A DNA stretch of 39,591 bases from Clostridiaceae bacterium (GCA_016292785.1 JAEDFL010000014.1:1-39591), one strand, 5' to 3'; positions 1 to 7,853 are shown, numbered from the stretch's first letter. A program made the numbers and translations. Notes: generated by a model not told the origin, from the letters alone.

Positions 1-53
1 GAGACGATTGCTCTTTTAATCAAACACTAATAATATAATTTGAGGATAAACTT

Positions 54-656
54 ATGAAACTACACTACATGGGAAAATATAATCTTGATCCCGAGTCATT
101 GCCGCACGGAGAGCATATGCCGTCGGCGGTGCCGTTCAGGGAGGCCAAAGACTCAAAGCAGTTGGCTGTTATTGCGAACATCGGCGCTGTTTTAATTATG
201 ATCTTGCTTGCGATCCCTGCGGCAATAAGATACCGTGCTTTTTACGGCGGTTTTTCTCTTGAGGATTTCCCGGATTTGTTTTTGGGATTGTTCGTCGGAG
301 CTGTAATTTCTCTCGTCACCGTTTTTCCGCATGAGCTTCTTCACGCCGTTTGTTTTAAAAAAGATGTCTATCTTTACACCAATCTGAGGCAGGGCTTGGT
401 TTTCGTCATCGGCACGGAGACGATGAGCAAATTCCGTTTTGTCTTTATGTCCGCCCTGCCGAATGTTGTGTTCGGTGTTGTTCCCTACATTCTCGGAATG
501 ATTTTTCCGAATCTTGTGTGGCTGTTAAGCTTCGGAATCCTTGCCGTCGGAATGGGTGCAGGCGATTATTACAACATATTCAATGCGCTCACTCAGATGC
601 CTAAGGGCGCAAGGACATATCTTTATCAGTTCAATTCCTACTGGTACATTCCGTAA
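54..656 (+). CDS. DUF3267-type membrane metalloprotease-like protein
   Basis: A 200-residue integral membrane protein with about four hydrophobic segments (roughly residues 38-58, 74-92, 120-150 and 152-172). The segment FPHELLHA at residues 91-98 contains an HExxH zinc-protease signature (H93, E94, H97), placed at the start of a membrane helix as in the DUF3267 putative zincin family. The C-terminus reads LYQFNSYWYIP, which fits my recollection of the family ending. The start is supported by TGAGGA about 8 nt upstream. The substrate is unknown; a membrane-embedded protease role is inferred from the motif only. It is followed by a bidirectional terminator. A decayed copy of its 3' end lies about 2 kb downstream (2694-2747). 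Confidence 0.8.
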   Translation: MKLHYMGKYNLDPESLPHGEHMPSAVPFREAKDSKQLAVIANIGAVLIMILLAIPAAIRYRAFYGGFSLEDFPDLFLGLFVGAVISLVTVFPHELLHAVCFKKDVYLYTNLRQGLVFVIGTETMSKFRFVFMSALPNVVFGVVPYILGMIFPNLVWLLSFGILAVGMGAGDYYNIFNALTQMPKGARTYLYQFNSYWYIP

Positions 657-668
657 AACTCAAAAAAA

Positions 669-717
669 TTGCCCGAACGGTCATTTGCGTTAATGCAAAG
701 CCGCCGGGCAAATTTTT
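669..717. terminator. Bidirectional intrinsic terminator between convergent genes
   Basis: TTGCCCG (669-675) pairs with CGGGCAA (705-711), with an inner TTTGC/GCAAA helix. T5 follows on the plus strand and an A7 tract precedes, which gives T7 on the minus strand. It serves the DUF3267 gene and probably the ceramidase-like gene arriving from the right. Confidence 0.85.
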
Positions 718-755
718 ATTTAACAATTAGATTTACTTGAATGATTTTCCGGGTT

Positions 756-2504
756 TTATTTAACCATATCGTCAACCAAGTCAAGATATTCACCGACAAG
801 GAATGATCCGATATGCTTGCCTGCCGAGAGAACTTCATCGGAAGTGCCTTCGCCGATGATGTGACCCATAAACGCAAAGTTATTATCGGTTAAAACATAG
901 CCGATAGCGTCATTTGCAAGGCATACGGCATAAACGCTTACGCCGTCAACCGAATTTGCAAGGCTGTCGTACTGCCATTCGGTACCGTCCCAGCTGGTGC
1001 CGCCGATTATATCTGCGCCCCAGAAAACCTCGGGATAGAACTCACCGGGGAAGAGTGCAAAGCCGACCTTGTGACCGAATTCAACATAGCCGATTTCGGA
1101 CGACATAACAGGCTCGCCGTTTTCATCATAATACACGGTGTTATTAACAAGCTTTGTTTCACAGGCGAGAACGAGTATGCTGTTCTCGGAGCTTACCATA
1201 ATATCCTTATGCTTTGCGTTAAGGATCGGGTCAAGCTCAACGGAATAGTCGGCCGCAACAATGAGCTTTGCAAAATTCTCTCCCAGCTCCTTAGTCGATG
1301 CACCCCAGGCTTCATATTCATCCATACCGGTGGTGTCGCCGACAATATTATCCCTCGAAAGCTGTCCGACAGCACCCTGAAGCATCATAAAGTTGCCACC
1401 GGTGTTTTCTTTGATATACTGATCCAGATAATAGATATAGTCGGAGCCGACCAGATTATGGCTTGCGCTGAATGATGTAGGATGACAGCTTATATCAGAG
1501 ATATATGTTACCTCACTGCCGCTGTCGGGTACAAAGTAAAGGCTCGCAATTTCGGGAATATCTTCCTTTGAAACAAGTCCGCGCTTATCTTCAATAAACT
1601 CGCTTGCGTCGATTGATGAAAAATACATTGAGCCTGCTTCAGCATCGGCAAAAGCTTCCTTAATGGCAAGAATCGACTGCTCAATAAAATACTGCTTGAA
1701 GTATGTAGGAGCCTCAAGGAAAGGAAGCTCGTCAAAAATCTGATACTTGTTGTTGAGTCCGTTTGCAAAGAGCTTATAGAAGAACTCCGTACTTACGCCC
1801 TGAGTATCAAGACCGGAATGGCAATGGGTTGCCGTGATGTTAATGCTTGCAACGTCAATATTGTTTGCTTTGCAATATTCAAGCACACCGGCTCTGATTG
1901 AACGTACGTCTGTTGACGTAACGCCGAGAGAGTCGATAACGCCGAGTACAACTGCGCCCTCGCCGCTGTTATCGTCAATTACGGTTACTCTGATTCTCTG
2001 GTCGTCATAAACGCCGACAGCTTTTTTGTTCATAAGGTCACGGCCGATATAGTATGAGCCGTTTTCAACGTCCTCGGGAATAATACTGCGGCTTGCGTAG
2101 CCGAGGCTCCAGTAATTGCCGTCACCTGCGGAAGTCTGATAAGTGCTGCGTCCGGGCAGGAAGTTTTCGCCGCCATAGTTGTCAATCGTATCCCAGCCCG
2201 CCGGATCGGGATAAACGTTGCAAATCGACTTTACGAGCTTTTCAACAACGATGTTAAGAACATTGTAAAGCACCTTTGTCAGGTTGGCAAGAAATGTGTC
2301 AAATGAATCCAGCGGTGCAAGTCCTGCAAAAATCGAGTTTACATCGGGTAATTCAAACGAAAAATCGTAATCGTATTCCACGGTTTCGCTTTGCACCTTG
2401 GGTTCGGCTTTATACTCAACAGCCAAAGCTCCGGCACTGCAAACCGATAACATCAGCGCAAGACACATAAACAATGAAATGAATCTTTTTACATATCGCT
2501 TCAT
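756..2504 (-). CDS. Secreted neutral/alkaline ceramidase-like hydrolase
   Basis: A 582-residue exported protein. Residues 1-29 are a signal peptide (basic MKRYVKR, then a hydrophobic core ending in AGALA). The central part resembles the N-terminal domain of neutral/alkaline non-lysosomal ceramidases: ITATHCHSG (residues 223-231) corresponds to the family's SATHTHSG zinc motif, and DISCHPTS (about 338-345) supplies another likely zinc histidine. Known members cleave the amide of ceramides. Here the segment expected to hold the catalytic serine reads GAVGQLSRDN and departs from the usual form, so the substrate is uncertain. Residues 60-100 form an extra hydrophobic/amphipathic stretch before the catalytic domain. 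AGGAGG lies 8 nt before the ATG. Transcribed alone from the promoter at 2533-2561. Confidence 0.78.
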   Translation of the reverse strand: MKRYVKRFISLFMCLALMLSVCSAGALAVEYKAEPKVQSETVEYDYDFSFELPDVNSIFAGLAPLDSFDTFLANLTKVLYNVLNIVVEKLVKSICNVYPDPAGWDTIDNYGGENFLPGRSTYQTSAGDGNYWSLGYASRSIIPEDVENGSYYIGRDLMNKKAVGVYDDQRIRVTVIDDNSGEGAVVLGVIDSLGVTSTDVRSIRAGVLEYCKANNIDVASINITATHCHSGLDTQGVSTEFFYKLFANGLNNKYQIFDELPFLEAPTYFKQYFIEQSILAIKEAFADAEAGSMYFSSIDASEFIEDKRGLVSKEDIPEIASLYFVPDSGSEVTYISDISCHPTSFSASHNLVGSDYIYYLDQYIKENTGGNFMMLQGAVGQLSRDNIVGDTTGMDEYEAWGASTKELGENFAKLIVAADYSVELDPILNAKHKDIMVSSENSILVLACETKLVNNTVYYDENGEPVMSSEIGYVEFGHKVGFALFPGEFYPEVFWGADIIGGTSWDGTEWQYDSLANSVDGVSVYAVCLANDAIGYVLTDNNFAFMGHIIGEGTSDEVLSAGKHIGSFLVGEYLDLVDDMVK

Positions 2505-2532
2505 ATTAAAACCTCCTAAAGCAATTTAACAT

Positions 2533-2561
2533 ATTATACTAATTTTAAACGAATAAATCAA
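2533..2561 (-). promoter_or_regulatory. Sigma-A promoter of the ceramidase-like gene
   Basis: Read on the minus strand: TTGATT (2561-2556), 17-nt spacer, TATAAT (2538-2533), about 30 nt before the start codon at 2504. Confidence 0.75.
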
Positions 2562-2693
2562 TACTTTTTCGCACAATAGCAAAATTATAGTATAATCAAA
2601 ACAGATTTAATGAAAAGGTTTGCGGTTTGATGTTTATTTTTTTGCTTTATAGTGCTATAATGACAAAGGAACAGCCTAAAAGTGGCGAAAAAA

Positions 2694-2747
2694 TGTAAGA
2701 GTGCAAGTACATATTTTTATAAGTTCAATTCCTATTTGTACATTACA
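2694..2747 (+). pseudogene. Remnant of the 3' end of a DUF3267 gene
   Basis: Bases 2697-2747 match 603-653, the last 17 codons of the gene at 54-656, at 42 of 51 positions without gaps by direct comparison. Translated in the matching frame it reads KSASTYFYKFNSYLYIT against KGARTYLYQFNSYWYIP. No upstream part of the gene is present and the stop codon is lost. It is best explained as the relic of a second, mostly deleted paralogue. It sits in the spacer just before the acetyltransferase gene and overlaps a spurious upstream extension of that gene. Confidence 0.7.
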
Positions 2748-2775
2748 TCAGCAAAGAAAAATCGGAGAGATATCT

Positions 2776-3324
2776 ATGACCTTCACAACCGAAAGGCTTA
2801 TTCTCCGTCCGTGGGAGGAAGCGGACGCAGAGAGCTTATATGAATACGCAAGGGATCCGAGAGTCGGTCCGATTGCAGGCTGGCCTGTTCACACAAGCGT
2901 TGAAAACAGCCTTGAAATAATCAAAAACGTGCTGTCCGCTCCCGAAACCTATGCCGTCTGTCTGAAAAGCGACAACAAGGCGATCGGCAGTATCGGTCTT
3001 ATACCGCCAATGCAGTCCCACACCGAAGCGGCGGAGGACGAGGTGGAGATCGGTTATTGGATCGGCGTTCCTTTCTGGGGCAACGGCTATATCCCCGAAG
3101 CCGTCAGAGAAATGCAAAGACACGCATTTGAGGATCTGGAATACAATGCAATGTGGTGCGGTTACTACGACGGAAACGAGAAATCAAAACGCTGTCAGGA
3201 AAAATGCGGCTTCAAATATCATCACACGGAAAAGGATAAACCGTGCGACCTGATGGGAGATGTCAGAACCGAGCATTTCACATATCTGACAAAGGAGCAA
3301 TGGATTTCAGATGAGCAAATATGA
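2776..3324 (+). CDS. GNAT family N-acetyltransferase (RimJ/RimL type)
   Basis: A 182-residue acetyltransferase of the RimJ/RimL-like branch: it opens with TFTTERLILRPWEEADAES, typical of the group, and has IGYWIGVPFWGNGYIPEAV as the motif A region that binds acetyl-CoA pyrophosphate. The NEKSKRCQEKCGF segment is the usual C-terminal motif. The frame stays open upstream to 2701, but that stretch is a relic of another gene, and CGGAGAG sits 7 nt before the ATG at 2776, so I take 2776. The 3' end overlaps by 14 nt the start of a frameshifted small gene (3311-3516), which suggests a former translationally coupled pair. The acetyl acceptor cannot be told from sequence. Confidence 0.85.
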   Translation: MTFTTERLILRPWEEADAESLYEYARDPRVGPIAGWPVHTSVENSLEIIKNVLSAPETYAVCLKSDNKAIGSIGLIPPMQSHTEAAEDEVEIGYWIGVPFWGNGYIPEAVREMQRHAFEDLEYNAMWCGYYDGNEKSKRCQEKCGFKYHHTEKDKPCDLMGDVRTEHFTYLTKEQWISDEQI

Positions 3325-3516
3325 CGCCTTGTGGAATCGGATAAAAGAGAACGGCACGGACAGCTTTGCGCTGAGCTTCGGCGAGATCGAAAAATTGCAG
3401 GACTGCCGATATACCATTCTTTCCTGACCTGTAAAAAGGAGCTGACGAAATACGGCTACAAGGTCGGAAAAATTTCTATGAAAGCTCAGAGTGTGAGCTT
3501 TGAAAAATTACAATAA
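3311..3516 (+). pseudogene. Frameshifted small conserved protein gene
   Basis: Frame 1 from ATG 3311 encodes MSKYDALWNRIKENGTDSF and continues to FGEIEK, then hits TGA at 3425-3427. A second frame picks up with IAGLPIYHSFLTCKKEL and runs through KYGYKVGKISMK to TAA at 3514-3516. Joined at the A5 run (3390-3394), the two halves give about 68 residues in the style of a small clostridial family that I recall as starting MSKYxxLW and containing GxPIxHSFLxxKKEL. One extra A in the run (A6) would restore a single frame. It is either a real one-base loss or a homopolymer sequencing error. It overlaps the acetyltransferase gene upstream. Function unknown. Confidence 0.7.
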
Positions 3517-3567
3517 TCCTGCCGCAAGGCTTGATTATAAATTATTATTTTTTAAGGAGATTGCTGT

Positions 3568-3603
3568 TTGAAGAAAAACAACACCTCGGAGATTGTAGCA
3601 TAA
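3568..3603 (+). CDS. Possible 11-residue leader peptide
   Basis: A TTG-initiated ORF encoding MKKNNTSEIVA, with a good AAGGAG 8 nt upstream, ending just before a hairpin (3605-3645) and 75 nt before the second acetyltransferase gene. It could be a regulatory leader, a truncated gene relic or chance. I recognise no homologue. Confidence 0.3.
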   Translation: MKKNNTSEIVA

Positions 3604-3604
3604 C

Positions 3605-3645
3605 CGGGAGGTTTGCGTAAATACAGTCTCGCACAAGCCTCCCCG
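3605..3645 (+). promoter_or_regulatory. Hairpin upstream of the second GNAT gene
   Basis: GGGAGG (3606-3611) pairs with CCTCCC (3638-3643), with further GCG/CGC pairing inside. There is no T-run, so it is not a standard terminator. It follows directly after the possible leader peptide and precedes the AGGAGG of the gene at 3679. Confidence 0.4.
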
Positions 3646-3678
3646 TATTGAAGTCAACAATCATCAGGAGGAAAAACA

Positions 3679-4305
3679 ATGAGTACAAATGACTGCATCA
3701 TACGTTTAGAAAGAAAAGACGAACACCGAGAAATCGAAAATCTTGTCAGGGAGTCCTTTTGGAATGTTTACCGCCCCGGCTGTCTTGAGCATTATGTGCT
3801 TCACACGCTCAGGGACGACGAGGCTTTTGTGCCCGAGCTTGATTTTGTTATGGAGAAGGACGGCAGTCCGATTGGTCAGAATGTTTTTGTAAAAGCAAAA
3901 ATTCAGTCCGATGACGGCAGAGAAATTCCGATCGTAACAATGGGACCTATTTGCATCACTCCCGAGCTGAAACGAAAGGGCTACGGCAAAAAACTGCTGG
4001 ATTATTCGCTTGAAAAAGCCGCTGAAATGGGCTTCGGTGCGGTGTGCTTTGAGGGCAACATCGACTTCTACTGCAAAAGCGGTTTCACCTTTGCGAGTAA
4101 ATTCGGTATCAGATATCACGGTTTACCGGAGGGCGCAGACTCGTCGTTCTTCGTTTGCAGAGAGCTGATTCCCGGATACCTTGACGGAATAACGGGCGAA
4201 TACGCCACTCCTCAGGGATATTTCGTTGATGAAGCCGCCGCCGAGGAATTTGACAAAGCTTTTCCCCATAAGGAAAAATTAAAGCTTCCCGGTCAGCTTT
4301 TCTAA
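3679..4305 (+). CDS. GNAT family N-acetyltransferase
   Basis: A 208-residue protein of the acetyltransferase fold. The acetyl-CoA binding motif is seen as CITPELKRKGYGKKLLDYSL (about residues 92-111; the usual pattern is Q/RxxGxG/A, here KRKGYGK), preceded by the beta-strand IVTMGPI and followed by FGAVCFEGNIDFYCKSGF. The C-terminal 50 residues (ELIPGYLDGITGEYATP) look like a substrate-specific extension found in predicted acetyltransferases of gut Firmicutes. AGGAGG precedes the ATG by 7 nt. It follows a separate short leader region and ends at a terminator, so it is probably monocistronic. The substrate is unknown. Confidence 0.82.
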   Translation: MSTNDCIIRLERKDEHREIENLVRESFWNVYRPGCLEHYVLHTLRDDEAFVPELDFVMEKDGSPIGQNVFVKAKIQSDDGREIPIVTMGPICITPELKRKGYGKKLLDYSLEKAAEMGFGAVCFEGNIDFYCKSGFTFASKFGIRYHGLPEGADSSFFVCRELIPGYLDGITGEYATPQGYFVDEAAAEEFDKAFPHKEKLKLPGQLF

Positions 4306-4337
4306 ACGCAAATTCAGGAGCTTAACGCTTCCTGCGA

Positions 4338-4381
4338 AAAAGGCTCTCACCTCCGTTTTTTCCGGCGGTGCAGAGCCTTTT
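4338..4381 (+). terminator. Intrinsic terminator after the GNAT gene
   Basis: AAAAGGCTCT (4338-4347) pairs perfectly with AGAGCCTTTT (4372-4381), extended inward by CACC/GGTG and CCG/CGG. The T tract is partly inside the stem. Confidence 0.8.
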
Positions 4382-4425
4382 GGCATATTTACAATAAAAT
4401 ATATCTTTCTATTTTTAATTTAATG

Positions 4426-4434
4426 TGATATAAT
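4426..4434 (+). promoter_or_regulatory. Extended -10 promoter for the alpha/beta hydrolase
   Basis: TGATATAAT gives a TGn-extended -10 element (4426-4434). The -35 position (about 4406) is poor. The start codon is at 4463, leaving a leader of about 20 nt. Confidence 0.55.
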
Positions 4435-4462
4435 CTTTAAAAAAGAGAGAGGACGAATCAAA

Positions 4463-5317
4463 TTGAATACCAAAATCAAAAGAATAATCGGCGCAGTTAT
4501 GGCTCTTGTAATGCTTATGTCGTTTGCTCTGCCTGTCTCGGCGGCAGAAAGCGAAGATCAGCAAGTATTCGAGCACGAGATGCCGGAGCTTAAAGAATAC
4601 GGCTTTGCGGACTCTGACGGAGTGAAAATCGAATACGGTATTTACGGCGATCTTGAAGCCGAGCCGCTTGTGCTTCTCCCCTGCAACGGCAACGATATGC
4701 ACAATTTTGACAGCAACGTTCTGCCTGAATTGGCAAAGCATTTCAAGGTTATTGCGATCTCTCCGAGAGGCTGCGGAAACTCCGACCGCGGAGAGGGAAA
4801 GCTCACCTTTGAGGTAGAAAGCAATGATCTTGTGAACGTTCTTGACTTTCTCGGCATTGAAAAAGCTCATATTTTCGGCTTCAGCGACGGCGCAAATCTC
4901 GGCTATGTTTTCACCGTTGAGCATCAGGAGCGTGTACTCTCCCTGATAGCAATGAGTGCAAATATAAATATGTGGGGCACGAAGCCCTCAAGTGAAATAG
5001 GAATTATTTTTTCCTATATATATCTGTCGATCAGGGCATTTATAACAAAGGATCCTGCCGATGCGCTCAAGCGTGACATTGAGGGTATGATGGTAGGTCA
5101 GCCGAACCTTACATACCGTGATCTTGAAAAGATAAGCGTACCTGTTTTCAATATCTACGGCGAGCATGATATGATAAGGCGTGTTCACTCAAAGCTCATC
5201 ACCAAACATTCGGGCGCAAGGGAGCTTATGGTCAAGGGCGGCGGTCACTCATCATGCTTTAATTATACCGATTCAATTCTTCTTCCGAACATACTGGACT
5301 TCTATAATTCCCTGTAA
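4463..5317 (+). CDS. Secreted alpha/beta hydrolase
   Basis: A 284-residue exported hydrolase. Residues 1-28 form a signal peptide ending PVSAA. The catalytic set of the alpha/beta fold is complete: LLPCNGND (71-78) in the oxyanion loop position, nucleophile S141 in GFSDGA (139-144), acid D236 in IYGEHDM, and H262 in GGGHSS. PRGCGNSDRGEG resembles the strand-4/helix loop of epoxide hydrolase and haloperoxidase relatives. The start is TTG at 4463, with AGAGAGGA spaced about 9 nt upstream; no in-frame ATG keeps the signal peptide. Substrate unknown, probably an ester or lactone acted on outside the cell. Single gene, from an extended -10 promoter. Confidence 0.85.
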   Translation: MNTKIKRIIGAVMALVMLMSFALPVSAAESEDQQVFEHEMPELKEYGFADSDGVKIEYGIYGDLEAEPLVLLPCNGNDMHNFDSNVLPELAKHFKVIAISPRGCGNSDRGEGKLTFEVESNDLVNVLDFLGIEKAHIFGFSDGANLGYVFTVEHQERVLSLIAMSANINMWGTKPSSEIGIIFSYIYLSIRAFITKDPADALKRDIEGMMVGQPNLTYRDLEKISVPVFNIYGEHDMIRRVHSKLITKHSGARELMVKGGGHSSCFNYTDSILLPNILDFYNSL

Positions 5318-5369
5318 ATATAAAATCAGGCTTTTATGAACAAAAAATATTAAATTTTCGTTTTTACTC

Positions 5370-5397
5370 TTGATTTAATTCCACGATTGTATATAAT
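5370..5397 (+). promoter_or_regulatory. Sigma-A promoter of the acidic membrane protein gene
   Basis: TTGATT (5370-5375), 16-nt spacer, TATAAT (5392-5397). The gene starts at 5425 after TTTTGGAGGT. Confidence 0.75.
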
Positions 5398-5424
5398 TAT
5401 TATAAGACTTTTTGGAGGTTAGGT

Positions 5425-6090
5425 ATGGAAGAGAATAAAAAAAAGCAGTTTGACAGAATTGATGAGCTGTTGAATGATACATCGGCAGAGAACAGAATTA
5501 AGTTCGATACACCTCAAAGCAACGAGCCGACTATCAACACGGACGACGATGCGTTAAATTCACTTTTCGCTAATCCGACGCAGGAGACTCAGCCTATTGA
5601 AGATGCGTCACCCGTCAATGACGTTCCCGTTCAGAGCGTGACCGAGGACGAAGATGAGGACGAGGAAAGCGAAGAAACCTCAGTCTGCATTATTGATGAA
5701 ACGGCAACTACGGTTGAGCTGACGGAGGACTCCGCCGTTTATCAGAACAACTCTGTTGACGAAGCAGGCATACAGGCAAAAAAAGCTCCAAAACAGAAGG
5801 TCAAGTTCAACGCTTTGCAGATTGTTTTGATGTGCGTTGTCGGCGTTGTACTTCTTTGGTGCATAGCTTTCACGGTTGACCACACTCTTGCCGCTCAGGG
5901 CTACTCACCGGTTTTCTGTGTAGAAACTCAGAAATATGAGGACGGAAGTGCAAACTACACCGGTCTCGGCTACAAGATCCAGTTTCGCTTTGATTCCGGT
6001 GACAATCTCACTCAGAAATGTGTACCGATCTGGCAGGACGGTCCGAACGACATCGCCGACAAGCAGGAAAGCGGAGCTTCGTTCCAATAA
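5425..6090 (+). CDS. Acidic single-pass membrane protein of unknown function
   Basis: A 221-residue protein I do not recognise. Residues 1-125 are hydrophilic and very acidic (a run of Asp and Glu around 74-86) with no predicted signal peptide. Residues 130-150 are one transmembrane helix, preceded by KAPKQKVKF, whose positive charges argue for an inside N-terminus. The 70-residue outside domain carries two cysteines (C165 in PVFCVETQKY and one in QKCVPIW), which could form a disulphide, and a YTGLGYKIQF segment. The layout resembles a sensor or anchor protein, but nothing in the sequence gives a role. GGAGG spacing is normal. It is convergent with the M20 peptidase gene, with a shared terminator. 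Confidence 0.75.
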   Translation: MEENKKKQFDRIDELLNDTSAENRIKFDTPQSNEPTINTDDDALNSLFANPTQETQPIEDASPVNDVPVQSVTEDEDEDEESEETSVCIIDETATTVELTEDSAVYQNNSVDEAGIQAKKAPKQKVKFNALQIVLMCVVGVVLLWCIAFTVDHTLAAQGYSPVFCVETQKYEDGSANYTGLGYKIQFRFDSGDNLTQKCVPIWQDGPNDIADKQESGASFQ

Positions 6091-6108
6091 CAATTCAATA
6101 AAAAAATT

Positions 6109-6150
6109 GCCGTGTTCAGCGCAGAAAAATCTGTGCCGGACACGGCTTTT
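6109..6150. terminator. Bidirectional terminator between convergent genes
   Basis: GCCGTGT (6109-6115) pairs with ACACGGC (6140-6146), with an inner GCGCAGA/TCTGTGC helix. TTTT follows on the plus strand and an A-rich tract before 6107 supplies T residues on the minus strand. Confidence 0.85.
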
Positions 6151-6151
6151 A

Positions 6152-7621
6152 TCAATCCTTTTTTGACACTTCCCTGATATATTCACGGAAGAAGATTACG
6201 CTTTCTTCAAGCGCAGAAATCGGGCAACGCTCATTTGTAGCGTGGGTAGTCAGGAACAGGCTGACCGAAACATTGAACGGTGCATAACGCAGGATATTGT
6301 CGCAGATCTCGCCGTAGTAGTGCGAATCCGTTCCGCCCATTACGAGGTACGGAGTGACGGCAACATCATTCGGATGAAGTCCCTCCTCTACCCTGCGTAT
6401 GGCATTGAACGCCCTTGAATTTGTCGGTGAAAACTTCGTTGCCTCTTTCTCGCCCGATCGCTCGATCTCAATATCCTTGTAGCGAATGTGCTTTCTGAGG
6501 TGCTTTTCAACGTCATCTATCGAGTCGCCGGGAAGCGGACGGACATTGACCGTTACGCTCGGACGCTGTGGAAGAACATTCGGAGCAGGACTTCCCTCGC
6601 ACATCGAAACACTCTGGATCGTCCTGACCATACTTGCCGATTCGGGAATAGATTTAAGAATCAGCTTAATAAGAGGTTTAAGCAAAGGAAGATTGCACAT
6701 CACAATTCTGCCGAGATAGCTCGCACGTCTGCCGACCGTTTCAAACAGCTCCGAAAGAAACGGAAGCAAATGTGACTTGAACTGATGATTTTCGATATCC
6801 TTGATTGTATTTGCAAGCTTCGCCATACCCGAATGTTTGGGAGCCGCCGAAGTGTGACCTCCCTTATCGTGGAGGGTGATCTTCATATCGACATAGCCCT
6901 TTTCCGCAACACCGATTGCGGCGATATAGGTGTGGATCAAGCCCTTTATGTCAAGACGGATAAGCGCACTGCCCTCGTCCATAACGCTGTCAAGGTGAAC
7001 TCCCCTCGATTTGAGCAGCTCGACGATATCCTTTGCACCCGAATCAATCGGTGAAACAATTTCCTCGTTGTGACCGAAGCAGAGATAAACGTCTCTCTCC
7101 GGCTGAAAGCCCTCAGCCATAAGTGATTCGACCGCTTCCATAACGCAGATGAGGTGGTTTTTCATATCCAAAGCGCCTCTGCCCCAGATAAACTCACCGT
7201 CAATATGACCGCTGAATGCGTCGTACGTCCAGTCGTCTTCCGTTCCCTCCGCAACGGGAACAACGTCCTGATGTGAAAGCAGAGCCATAGGTTCAAGCTC
7301 GGGATTCTTGCCTTTCCATATATAAATAAGGCTTGCGTCGGAGACTTTTTCCTTGACCGTGTTCTCCCTGATGAGAGGATAGGTCTCGTCGAGATATTGA
7401 TGAAACTTTTCAAACTCGTCCCAATCGACCTCGTCCTTGCTTGCCCTTGAAACGGTTTTGAACTTGATCGCACCCGAAAGATGCTCGGCAACCTTCATCT
7501 CGTCAATATCTACGTCGCCGATTTTAACCCCGTCAACCTTTTTGGGCTTAAAAAATATTGCTCTGATGAGCGTAACCGCAACAAACAAAGCAAACAATAC
7601 AAGTATAATTTTCCACCACAT
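6152..7621 (-). CDS. M20 family metallopeptidase, membrane anchored
   Basis: A 489-residue zinc peptidase related to carboxypeptidase S/PM20D1-type M20 enzymes. One N-terminal signal-anchor helix (residues 2-24) is followed by the catalytic domain: LLSHQDVVPV (H117, D119), WGRGALDMKNHL (bridging D152) and GHNEEI (general base E186, metal ligand E187); the distal ligands lie in GGTDSHYY and LTTHATNE near the C-terminus. The GHTSAAPKHSG segment marks the lid/dimerisation domain. All catalytic residues are intact. I start at the second Met: GGGAGG lies 12 nt upstream, whereas the more distal Met codon (7663) falls inside the promoter spacer. Likely role: cleaving C-terminal residues or N-acyl amino acids at the outer membrane face. 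Confidence 0.88.
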   Translation of the reverse strand: MWWKIILVLFALFVAVTLIRAIFFKPKKVDGVKIGDVDIDEMKVAEHLSGAIKFKTVSRASKDEVDWDEFEKFHQYLDETYPLIRENTVKEKVSDASLIYIWKGKNPELEPMALLSHQDVVPVAEGTEDDWTYDAFSGHIDGEFIWGRGALDMKNHLICVMEAVESLMAEGFQPERDVYLCFGHNEEIVSPIDSGAKDIVELLKSRGVHLDSVMDEGSALIRLDIKGLIHTYIAAIGVAEKGYVDMKITLHDKGGHTSAAPKHSGMAKLANTIKDIENHQFKSHLLPFLSELFETVGRRASYLGRIVMCNLPLLKPLIKLILKSIPESASMVRTIQSVSMCEGSPAPNVLPQRPSVTVNVRPLPGDSIDDVEKHLRKHIRYKDIEIERSGEKEATKFSPTNSRAFNAIRRVEEGLHPNDVAVTPYLVMGGTDSHYYGEICDNILRYAPFNVSVSLFLTTHATNERCPISALEESVIFFREYIREVSKKD

Positions 7622-7653
7622 AGCTATACCAAACCTCCCAAAATACGTCGTAA

Positions 7654-7682
7654 AGTTTACCATAATGACAAAAAATTGTCAA
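7654..7682 (-). promoter_or_regulatory. Sigma-A promoter of the M20 peptidase gene
   Basis: Minus strand: TTGACA (7682-7677), 17-nt spacer, TAAACT (7659-7654). Three bases upstream of the -35 lies one copy of the TTAATTTGTGC motif (7696-7686). Confidence 0.75.
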
Positions 7683-7853
7683 TACGCACAAATTAAATAT
7701 TTTCAAAAAAGAGAAGCACGTCCTTGTCTTTCTTTTTTCTGAATTTATTCGTCCCGTTATTGTCTAAAGTGTCTAAAAATACGGTTATTTGCCCTGAATT
7801 TATACCTTTTGTTAGTAGATTATGCACATAGCACAAAAACGTATAAGTAAAAC
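7683..7853. other. Non-coding spacer between divergent promoters
   Basis: A/T-rich, with no open frame having a ribosome site. It contains one GCACAAATTAA copy at 7686-7696 and a partial GCACAAA at 7831-7837. I see nothing else that I can support. Confidence 0.6.

Noticed and set aside
1071..1475. Open frames on the plus strand opposite the ceramidase-like gene
   Set aside because: No ribosome sites, unlikely amino-acid composition, and the minus-strand gene has a signal peptide, domain motifs and promoter.
2720..2735. tRNA T-arm-like sequence GTTCAATTCC
   Set aside because: No acceptor, D or anticodon arms around it; the bases belong to the DUF3267 gene relic, and the same string is inside the intact gene.
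4415..4924. 169-codon minus-strand frame over the start of the alpha/beta hydrolase gene
   Set aside because: It overlaps a plus-strand gene with a full catalytic triad and has no recognisable features.
7622..7663. Upstream start for the M20 peptidase
   Set aside because: The codon at 7663 lies between the -35 and -10 of a good promoter and has no ribosome site; the Met at 7621 has GGGAGG upstream and begins a signal anchor.
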